From assembly GCA_045602655.1 (NCBI GenBank), contig JAZSBY010000096.1, positions 1 to 25,044 of the forward strand: a DNA stretch of 25,044 bases, given 5' to 3'. The notes under the pieces are model-generated. The model did not search any database. It had not been told where the DNA came from and was given only the letters and a program-made list of their open reading frames with translations. Below are positions 16,342-21,928 of this stretch, in pieces. Positions within the stretch are counted from its first letter, which is position 1. Each line of letters begins with the position of its first letter. The stretch is from Fimenecus sp045602655. GTDB lineage: Bacteria; Bacillota; Clostridia; Oscillospirales; Acutalibacteraceae. Position numbers and translations under genes: made by a program.

Positions 16342-17685
16342 TTATACACTTTCGCTTTTCCATTTCTGAACAAAAAGTGATTTTACATCATTCCAATTCT
16401 TTGTTCCCTGAGAATACTGCAATAAAACTGCACCAAAATCATTTTTAAATGTTACACTTGGAAAAACAGTGAAATTCCATGGAATTGTATTTATATCATC
16501 TTTGTTCATCCATTTAATCACTTCCTGTGCAAGTGGGTCTTTAGGTCTTTCGTGGTCATTAAATGTATCAAACGGTGCAATCAAATCCAATTCGTTTATT
16601 ACAAAATCTTTACCTGTCTTACTTGAAAATAGCCAAAAAATAAAATCTTTTGCAGCTTTTTGTTCTTCTTCACTTACCTTTGAATTTATAGCAAAAAAGT
16701 TTTCTGTACCAATACACAAGCCTTGATTTTCTTCACCATTAAGCCCCATATATATAGGTAAATATTTAACATTTTCTTGCTTTACAACATTTCCTTTATT
16801 GTTGCTGATTTGACTCCATGCCCAGTTGCCATTCTGTACCATAGCACATTGACCAAGAGCAAATTCTGCCATAGACTCATCAACAATTTTTCCACCGAGC
16901 ATTTTTCTGTCTGTTACAGAGTTATTGATATATAAATCAAAAATATTTTTAAAATTATCCGAATACTTAAATTCTATTGTTTTCGTTTTATCGCTTGTTA
17001 AATCAATATTATTATCTTCAAATTCATAGTAAACAGGAATATTCGCAAGATGAGTATGCCAACGCCAATCCTCGCCTGTTTTCAAAGATGTTGATGCAAA
17101 AACACCTTTAATACCCAATTTACTTGCATTATTTTGCATATCTTCGACTACTGCTTTTAATGTGCTAAAGTTCTTTATATCATCCATTGATTTGATACTT
17201 GTTGTCCTATCTGACAGTGAAAAATACTTATCAGTAATCTCTTTATTATAGATGATTCCGTAGCCTTCTACTACATAGGGAATTCCGTAAACCTTACCAT
17301 CAACCGATATTGCAAGTGATTTATCTACAAGATGCCTATAAAGTTCTGTATCCGATAAATCTGCACAGTAGTTTTTCCAATTGGTATATCCCCTCGGTCC
17401 GTTAATCTGGAATAGAGTTGGTGCTTCTTTTGTACCCATTTTTGCTGTCAGGGTTTGTTCATAGTTACCACTTGCAGCCGTTTCAACTACGAGTTTAACA
17501 CCTGTTTCTTTTTCATAAGCCTTTGCAATTTTTTCGTAAGAATTTGCAATTTCAGGCTTAAAGTTAAGGTATCTTATAGTTGTCACCTTTTGTGTCGAAT
17601 CATTATTTGTGCCTTCTCTTTTACAAGACGCGAAAAGAGAAACAATAAAACATAATGAAAGCATAATTGATAATAATCTTTTCAT
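16342..17685 (-). CDS. Extracellular sugar-binding lipoprotein of a CUT1 ABC transporter
   Basis: This 447-residue protein has a lipoprotein signal peptide: MKRLLS, a hydrophobic core and lipobox LFASC with the lipidated C21. The mature part is a family 1 extracellular solute-binding protein (AKAYEKETGVKLVVETAASGNYEQTLTAKM; later GQCAMVQNGNWAWSQI and EEQKAAKDFIFWLFSSKTGK). It captures oligosaccharides at the cell surface for the permeases. It is first of six genes ending in malQ and glgP, so maltodextrins are the likely ligand. ATG at 17685 has AGGAGG about 6 bases upstream. Family relatives also bind other oligosaccharides, so the ligand rests on context. Confidence 0.92.
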   Translation of the reverse strand: MKRLLSIMLSLCFIVSLFASCKREGTNNDSTQKVTTIRYLNFKPEIANSYEKIAKAYEKETGVKLVVETAASGNYEQTLTAKMGTKEAPTLFQINGPRGYTNWKNYCADLSDTELYRHLVDKSLAISVDGKVYGIPYVVEGYGIIYNKEITDKYFSLSDRTTSIKSMDDIKNFSTLKAVVEDMQNNASKLGIKGVFASTSLKTGEDWRWHTHLANIPVYYEFEDNNIDLTSDKTKTIEFKYSDNFKNIFDLYINNSVTDRKMLGGKIVDESMAEFALGQCAMVQNGNWAWSQISNNKGNVVKQENVKYLPIYMGLNGEENQGLCIGTENFFAINSKVSEEEQKAAKDFIFWLFSSKTGKDFVINELDLIAPFDTFNDHERPKDPLAQEVIKWMNKDDINTIPWNFTVFPSVTFKNDFGAVLLQYSQGTKNWNDVKSLFVQKWKSESV

Positions 17686-17793
17686 ATTATCCTCCTGTCA
17701 AATTATTGTCTTTTTCTATTTTTAACAGTTTGGTCGTAAAAATTCCAATTAACATAAGATATATAAATAAAAAATTCTTTTATTTTTTTTAGG

Positions 17794-17810
17794 TATAATG
17801 TATAATACAT
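17794..17810 (+). promoter_or_regulatory. Possible promoter and 13-bp palindrome before the ABC-F gene
   Basis: Two overlapping-style -10 boxes (TATAAT at 17794-17799 and 17801-17806) have no convincing -35. The second is embedded in the perfect palindrome ATGTATAATACAT (17798-17810). In such AT-rich sequence this may be chance. No cre or LacI-type operator is seen in the gap 17686-17846. Confidence 0.3.
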
Positions 17811-17846
17811 CTTACAATATTAAATTTTGATAAAAGGTTGCTAAAA

Positions 17847-19739
17847 ATGCTTGTTTCTTTAAATGGAGTTTCAAAAGGATTTCTTGATAAATCAGTTTTA
17901 AAAAATATTTCATTATCAGTTAATGATAGTGACCGAATCGGACTCTTAGGAATTAACGGGGTTGGTAAAACCACTCTACTCAATATCATTTCAGGGAAAA
18001 TGGATTGTGATGAGGGCGTTATTTCTTTAAGCCCTAATTTGCGTATTGGATATTTAAAACAAAACGAGGCATTAAACACTACTAAAAGTTTAAAAGAGGA
18101 AATTGAAAATGCATTGCAACTTGTGTTTGATACAAGAAAACAACTTGAATGCATTTCAAAGCAGATGTCACAAGCAACCAACACTGAATATGACAAACTT
18201 TCTGCTGAATATGAGAGATTAACTAATATATACAACGCTGCTGATGGATATAATGCTGAGGTTAGAATTAAAACTGTACTTAATGGTATGGGATTTGGAG
18301 ATTTTAATTTAGGCACACCTGTTTCCGTACTTTCCGGTGGTGAAACAACAAGATTTGCACTTGCAAAAATTCTTGTTGAAAATCCAAATTTGCTCATTCT
18401 TGATGAACCTACTAACCATCTTGATTTCACAATGCTTAATTGGCTTGAAAATTACCTTTTCACATATAAGGGTGCTGTAATTATAGTATCTCATGACAGA
18501 TATTTTCTTAATGCGGTTGCCTCTGATATATGCGAAATTGAAAATGGTGAATTAGTCAGATATAAAGGTGGGTATTCATCGTTCCTTAAACAAAAAGAAG
18601 AACGAATCAAAACACTTACAAAGGAATACGAAAAGCAACAAAAAGAAATTGAAGAATTAAGGGATTATGTCAGAAAAAATCTTGCAAAATCCAGTAGTAT
18701 AAACAGTGTTGGGTCCCGTGTAAAAGCACTTGAAAAAATGGAGTTACAAGCAAAACCCAATCCACAAGTTAAGGATTTACATATATCCTTTCCATTTGAT
18801 ATTGAACCTCACAAAACTATACTTGAATGCAGAGATTTAAAAGTTAGTGTTGGTAAAGGAGAAAGTAAAAAGACCTTATTTCAAAATTTTAATTTAGAAA
18901 TATCCCGTGGAGATAAGGTTGCTTTTGTAGGCAAAAACGGTGTTGGCAAATCCTCATTGTTAAAAGCAATACTCAAAAAAATTCCTTATGAAGGTATTGC
19001 TCGTTGGGGCGGGAATGTCAAAATTTCATATTTTGACCAGGAACTCGCATCCCTTGACCTTAATATGACTGTTCTTGAAGCAGTTCATCGTAGGTTTCCC
19101 ACAAAAACTGAATATGAAATTCGTAGCATGCTTGCACGTTTTCTCATTGAAGATGAGGATGTTTTTAAGAGAATTCGTGAAATGAGCGGTGCTAACAGAG
19201 CAAAAGTTGCTCTTTGTATAATCGTATTTGAACGCTCAAATGTCCTTGTTCTTGACGAGCCGACTAATCACCTTGATTACAAGGCAAAGGAAGCTCTTGA
19301 CTTTGCTTTAAGTCAGTATGAAGGTACAATTATTATGGTTTCTCACGACAGATACCTACTTAATTCTGTACCCGATAAAATAATTGAAATGAAGCCCGAT
19401 GAAATTATCATTTACAAAGGGAATTATAATTATTACAAGGAGCATATTCAGACTGAATTAAAAGAAAAAGCAGCAAAACCCGTTGAAAAGAGTAGTGCTG
19501 CTTCTAAATATGAAGAGTCAAAGAAAAATAAAGCACAAGACAGAAAGCGTCGTGCTAAGCTTATGAATACGGAAAAAGAAATGGAAACCTTGCAGGGTGA
19601 AATTGATGAATTAAAACAACTTATTGAATGCCCAGATGTTTCAAGTGATTATGCTCGACTTTCAGAAATTCTTGAAGAAATAAAAAATAAGGAAGAACAG
19701 CTTGAAGAATTAGAAAATCTTTGGTTGGAATTGGCATAA
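17847..19739 (+). CDS. ABC-F family ATPase, YdiF/Uup-like
   Basis: This 630-residue cytoplasmic protein has two ABC ATPase domains and no membrane segment. ABC-F proteins act on the ribosome. Domain 1: Walker A GINGVGKT (35-42), signature LSGGE (162-166), Walker B LLILDEP with E187. The linker (about 245-320) is the charged helical arm that contacts tRNA in relatives. Domain 2: Walker A GKNGVGKS (362-369), Walker B VLVLDEP with E471. Its signature reads EMSGANRAKVAL (445-456) instead of LSGGE, an unusual change. Residues about 565-630 form a C-terminal coiled coil, as in Uup and YdiF. Start ATG 17847 has AAAGG 9 bases upstream; TTG at 17838 is rejected. Housekeeping translation factor is likelier than antibiotic resistance. 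Confidence 0.9.
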   Translation: MLVSLNGVSKGFLDKSVLKNISLSVNDSDRIGLLGINGVGKTTLLNIISGKMDCDEGVISLSPNLRIGYLKQNEALNTTKSLKEEIENALQLVFDTRKQLECISKQMSQATNTEYDKLSAEYERLTNIYNAADGYNAEVRIKTVLNGMGFGDFNLGTPVSVLSGGETTRFALAKILVENPNLLILDEPTNHLDFTMLNWLENYLFTYKGAVIIVSHDRYFLNAVASDICEIENGELVRYKGGYSSFLKQKEERIKTLTKEYEKQQKEIEELRDYVRKNLAKSSSINSVGSRVKALEKMELQAKPNPQVKDLHISFPFDIEPHKTILECRDLKVSVGKGESKKTLFQNFNLEISRGDKVAFVGKNGVGKSSLLKAILKKIPYEGIARWGGNVKISYFDQELASLDLNMTVLEAVHRRFPTKTEYEIRSMLARFLIEDEDVFKRIREMSGANRAKVALCIIVFERSNVLVLDEPTNHLDYKAKEALDFALSQYEGTIIMVSHDRYLLNSVPDKIIEMKPDEIIIYKGNYNYYKEHIQTELKEKAAKPVEKSSAASKYEESKKNKAQDRKRRAKLMNTEKEMETLQGEIDELKQLIECPDVSSDYARLSEILEEIKNKEEQLEELENLWLELA

Positions 19740-19744
19740 AAATC

Positions 19745-19763
19745 GGCGGGGTCAAACCCCGCC
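19745..19763 (-). terminator. GC-rich terminator hairpin between convergent genes
   Basis: An 8-bp GC-rich stem (from 19745 to 19763, loop CAA). On the minus strand it is followed by GATTTTTA, fitting the gene ending at 19791. On the plus strand the following T-run is broken (TTACCTTTAC), so termination of the ABC-F transcript there is less certain. Confidence 0.75.
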
Positions 19764-19790
19764 TTACCTTTACAATGTAAAGTGTATTAT

Positions 19791-20705
19791 TTATTCAAAT
19801 GACAATGTTGCAACTAACGGGAAATGGTCACTTGTGTAAACACCATCATAAGTATCTGTAATAACTTTATAGGAATAAACCTTAAAATCAGATTTTGAAA
19901 CCATTATGTAGTCGATACATTCACGGTCAAGTGCTTCTCCCCATTTCTGGTATGTACAACTCTTCATTGTATTTTCTGTCATGTACTTTGTATCATCAAA
20001 GAATTCAATTGCACTCTTGTATGTATCGGATGTTTCTTCTGCATTAAGGTCACCCATAAGCACCGCAGGAATTTCACCGAATTCTTTAATTTTATCAAGG
20101 ACAACATTGATTCCATTGATACGAGCTTCATCACTTACATGGTCAAGATGGGTATTGAATACTACAAATTTCTTTTCAGTTGCTTTATCTTTGAGAATCG
20201 CATAACTACAGATTCTGTAACATGCTGCTCCCCAATCCTTACTCATAATATCAGGTGTTTCTGACAACCAAAAAGAGCCTTTGTTTTCAAGTGTATATAA
20301 ATCAGTTCTGTAAAATACCGGACAACCTTCAGAATATACCGGTATATCATCTCGATAAGTAATAATAGAATCATAAAGAGGCATTGATTCACACAAATAA
20401 TCATACTGCCAACTATTCACTTCCTGAAAACCAATAATACCCGGTTGTGCTTTTTCAATAGTATCGGCAACCAGATGTGCACGGTAAAACCATGATTTCT
20501 TGCCTAAATCATCTGGAGCATGACAACGGATGTTATAACTCATTACTGTAATTTCGTTGGTGTTTACATTATCTGCCATTACCATTTCACTTTGATTTTT
20601 CTTGTAATGTGGATAATGAATATAAATTACACCAACCCACAAGAGTACAAAAGCAAGAATTGCTGACACAACACCTATTAAAATCTTTTTGATAATTCTT
20701 TTCAT
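19791..20705 (-). CDS. Membrane-anchored endonuclease/exonuclease/phosphatase-fold protein
   Basis: This 304-residue protein has an N-terminal signal-anchor (charged MKRIIKK then a membrane segment at about 8-29) and one EEP domain (52-304). All family metal and catalytic positions are visible: N58 (MSYNIRCH), E95 (GFQEV), H186 (NTHLDH), D219 and N221 (GDLNAEE), D265 (IDYIMVS) and D293-H294 (SDHFPL). These Mg-dependent enzymes cleave phosphodiester or phosphoester bonds in DNA, phospholipids, inositol phosphates or sugar phosphates. The anchor places the domain outside the membrane. Substrate cannot be deduced. ATG 20705 has GAGGTGA about 7 bases upstream. It stands alone between a terminator and its own promoter. 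Confidence 0.88.
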   Translation of the reverse strand: MKRIIKKILIGVVSAILAFVLLWVGVIYIHYPHYKKNQSEMVMADNVNTNEITVMSYNIRCHAPDDLGKKSWFYRAHLVADTIEKAQPGIIGFQEVNSWQYDYLCESMPLYDSIITYRDDIPVYSEGCPVFYRTDLYTLENKGSFWLSETPDIMSKDWGAACYRICSYAILKDKATEKKFVVFNTHLDHVSDEARINGINVVLDKIKEFGEIPAVLMGDLNAEETSDTYKSAIEFFDDTKYMTENTMKSCTYQKWGEALDRECIDYIMVSKSDFKVYSYKVITDTYDGVYTSDHFPLVATLSFE

Positions 20706-20725
20706 ATAGCATTCACCTCGCTAGT

Positions 20726-20755
20726 ATTTTAACACAAAAAAGAGTAAAAGGTAAA
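20726..20755 (-). promoter_or_regulatory. Extended -10 promoter for the EEP gene
   Basis: On the minus strand, TTTACC (20755-20750), 18 bases, and TAAAAT (20731-20726) preceded by TGT, an extended -10. The predicted start lies close to the ribosome site GAGGTGA (20719-20713), giving a very short leader. Confidence 0.45.
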
Positions 20756-20777
20756 TAGAAAATTATTAAAATATTAC

Positions 20778-20806
20778 TTGCAAATTGCTTTTTCTTATGT
20801 TATTAT
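20778..20806 (+). promoter_or_regulatory. Promoter of tRNA-Pro
   Basis: TTGCAA (20778-20783), 17 bases, TATTAT (20801-20806). The predicted start is about 12 bases before the mature tRNA 5' end at 20825. Confidence 0.65.
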
Positions 20807-20824
20807 ATCTTGCGTTGATAATAA

Positions 20825-20900
20825 CGGGGTGTGGCGCAGCTGGGAGCGCGCTTGACTGGGGGTCAAGAGGCCGCAGGTTCAAGTCCTGTCACTCCGACCA
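20825..20900 (+). tRNA. tRNA-Pro (anticodon GGG), CCA encoded
   Basis: Full cloverleaf: acceptor CGGGGTG with CACTCCG (one G-T pair), D-arm GCGC-AGCTGGGA-GCGC, anticodon stem CTTGA/TCAAG around loop CTGGGGG so the anticodon is GGG, and T-arm GCAGG-TTCAAGT-CCTGT. CCA is encoded at 20898-20900. It has its own promoter and a terminator 7 bases after CCA. The GGG anticodon reads CCC and CCU. Confidence 0.96.
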
Positions 20901-20901
20901 A
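20879..20901 (+). repeat. Direct repeat copy 1 (tRNA-Pro 3' end)
   Basis: These 23 bases, from the T-loop of tRNA-Pro through CCA plus one A, recur exactly at 21096-21118. The start-to-start distance is 217 bases. The 3' end of a tRNA gene is a common integration target. Confidence 0.9.
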
Positions 20902-20906
20902 AACGG

Positions 20907-20938
20907 AAAAGGCATCTTCTTAGGTGCGTTTTTTGTTT
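20907..20938 (+). terminator. Terminator of tRNA-Pro
   Basis: GCATC (20912-20916) pairs with GGTGC (20923-20927), one T-G pair, 6-base loop, extended by AAAA/TTTT across a G-G mismatch. TTTTTTGTTTT follows. Confidence 0.7.
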
Positions 20939-20951
20939 TGCATTGAAAATA

Positions 20952-20963
20952 AGGACTTGAACC
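20952..20963 (-). repeat. 12-base inverted copy of the tRNA-Pro T-arm
   Basis: AGGACTTGAACC is the exact reverse complement of 20876-20887 in the tRNA gene. It also matches 21094-21104 of the second copy with one base missing. Confidence 0.85.
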
Positions 20964-20983
20964 TCATGGAGGTCTGAGCGTAA

Positions 20984-21008
20984 AAAAATGATTCAGTGAA
21001 TCATTTTT
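20984..21008. repeat. Perfect AT-rich inverted repeat
   Basis: An 11-bp perfect stem (20984-20994 with 20998-21008) with a three-base loop AGT, flanked by GCG on the left and AGCG on the right. It is not followed by a clean T-run beyond its own arm. Confidence 0.75.
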
Positions 21009-21017
21009 AGCGAAGAA

Positions 21018-21062
21018 CGATTGGCGGGTACCGAAATTCGTAAGAATTTGGGTCGCCAATCG
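21018..21062. repeat. Long compound inverted repeat with GTAA loop
   Basis: The outer stem CGATTGGCG/CGCCAATCG (21018-21026 with 21054-21062) is 9 bp. Inside, after a small bulge, ACC and AAATTC pair with GGT and GAATTT around a GTAA loop. No T-run follows, so it is not a terminator. Confidence 0.75.
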
Positions 21063-21090
21063 AGTAGTATGCAAGGCGTTAGCCGTAGCA

Positions 21091-21118
21091 GACGGTCAAG
21101 TCCTGTCACTCCGACCAA
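21091..21118 (+). pseudogene. Truncated copy of the tRNA-Pro 3' end (direct repeat copy 2)
   Basis: 21096-21118 repeats the last 23 bases of the tRNA region exactly, including CCA. Compared with the tRNA, GGTTCAAG has lost one T. GACGG/CTGTC (21091-21095 with 21103-21107) could still form a T-arm. No acceptor 5' strand, D-arm or anticodon arm precedes it, so it cannot make a tRNA. Confidence 0.8.
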
Positions 21119-21119
21119 G

Positions 21120-21163
21120 AATCCAGATTTGACCTATAGGTTAAATTTGGATTTTCTGTTTTT
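21120..21163 (+). terminator. Strong terminator directly after the truncated tRNA copy
   Basis: A 15-bp stem (21120-21134 with 21139-21153, two G-T pairs), loop TATA, followed by TTCTGTTTTTG. It begins right after the second CCA, where a tRNA terminator would normally sit. Confidence 0.85.
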
Positions 21164-21204
21164 GATGTAAGTCAAATATGATACTGCATTACATATAAAA
21201 ATTT

Positions 21205-21230
21205 AAGGTACTCATTTGAGTACCTTTTTT
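21205..21230. terminator. Terminator overlapping the 3' end of the tetR gene
   Basis: A 9-bp stem AAGGTACTC/GAGTACCTT (21205-21213 with 21218-21226), loop ATTT. TTTT follows on the plus strand and TAAATTTTT on the minus strand. The TetR stop codon (21212-21214) is within it. Confidence 0.8.
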
Positions 21231-21790
21231 ATGTATTTTGTCGCTCTTATCAGTTTGAAAATCTTTCCTGATAAAAATGTTTCAAGAATATGTGTCATCT
21301 CTTTTTCGGACATTTCACTGTTATTGCGTGCGTAATAAAGCATAAAATGTGTTAATGCACCTGATAACAACACAACATGATATGCAAAATCCGGTTGGTT
21401 TTCAAAATTTGGAATAAATCTATTAAGAAATTGTGTTATAGCATTAAAAATTTCATCTGAAACAATATTGCCCATGTTATTCTTTACAATAGCATTAACA
21501 AGTCTACTGTTTTCCTTTGTTGTATTAACAAATGCTGAGATAGCCTCTTTCGAACTTGGAATTTCATCAAGTGAATTGAGTTTTTCTTCATAAGTCCTTC
21601 TTAAAAGAAATCGGAAAAGCTCCTCTTTTGTTTCAAAATAATTGTAAAAAGTTTGTCTTGATAAGTCAGCATTTTTACAAATATCTTTTATTGAAATCTC
21701 TTCGTATGGTTTTTGCTCCATCAAATCTAAAAGCGTATTTGCTAACCATTGTTGTGATTTAATGGCTGTAGGATTTGTTCCATCATACAT
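21212..21790 (-). CDS. TetR/AcrR family transcriptional regulator
   Basis: This 192-residue protein has an N-terminal three-helix DNA-binding domain with the helix-turn-helix at about 33-52 (ISIKDICKNADLSRQTFYNYFETKEELF), the TetR signature. The C-terminal ligand-binding domain is divergent and all-helical. ATG 21790 is chosen because GGGGTGA lies 6 bases upstream; an in-frame GTG at 21796 overlaps that site. It is divergent from an acyl-CoA ligase-type gene and shares a symmetric promoter region with it, so it probably represses itself and that gene in response to an acyl-type ligand. The ligand is an inference from the neighbour only. Confidence 0.9.
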   Translation of the reverse strand: MYDGTNPTAIKSQQWLANTLLDLMEQKPYEEISIKDICKNADLSRQTFYNYFETKEELFRFLLRRTYEEKLNSLDEIPSSKEAISAFVNTTKENSRLVNAIVKNNMGNIVSDEIFNAITQFLNRFIPNFENQPDFAYHVVLLSGALTHFMLYYARNNSEMSEKEMTHILETFLSGKIFKLIRATKYIKKVLK

Positions 21791-21829
21791 TGACACTCAC
21801 CCCAAATATGTATAACTTATTAAATTCAA

Positions 21830-21885
21830 TTGACATTTTTGTAACAATTTGTTAATATATTACTACAAAAGTTTACAAATGTCAA
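21830..21885. promoter_or_regulatory. Symmetric overlapping divergent promoters and likely TetR operator
   Basis: Plus strand: TTGACA (21830-21835), 17 bases, TAATAT (21853-21858). Minus strand: TTGACA (21885-21880), 17 bases, TAATAT (21862-21857). Both promoters share the centre TAATATATTA, and the 56-base region is symmetric about 21857/21858. The outer nine bases match exactly in inverted orientation. TTTGTAA-type half-sites occur in both arms. Occupation by polymerase or TetR should affect both genes at once. Confidence 0.7.
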
Positions 21886-21928
21886 ACTTATTTCAAAAAT
21901 AAAACTATAAAAAAGAGAGGCAAAAAAT

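Larger units (their letters stand above)
20902..21119. other. Non-coding hairpin-rich segment between the tRNA 3'-end repeats
   Basis: This 218-base stretch has no convincing open frame or ribosome site. In order it holds a terminator (20907-20938); an exact 12-base inverted copy of the T-arm (20952-20963); a small hairpin ACCTC-ATG-GAGGT (20961-20973); an 11-bp hairpin with 3-base loop (20984-21008); a compound hairpin of 9 bp outside and 6+3 bp inside (21018-21062) capped by GTAA; and a second, truncated tRNA 3' end. The T-arm inverted copy can also pair with 21094-21104, closing the whole block. It could be a small tRNA-targeted element, a remnant of one, or a structured RNA. No integrase is nearby. 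Confidence 0.6.

Noticed and set aside
17686..17846. LacI-type operator or cre site controlling the maltodextrin operon
   Set aside because: No sequence close to a cre consensus or a GC-centred LacI palindrome is present. The only palindrome, ATGTATAATACAT, is AT-rich and may be chance.
17789..18430. 213-residue minus-strand open frame opposite the ABC-F gene
   Set aside because: Antisense to conserved Walker and signature motifs; Ser/Leu-rich composition typical of a shadow frame.
21091..21118. A second functional tRNA gene
   Set aside because: Only the T-arm and the 3' acceptor strand with CCA are present; no D-arm, anticodon arm or 5' acceptor strand precedes them.
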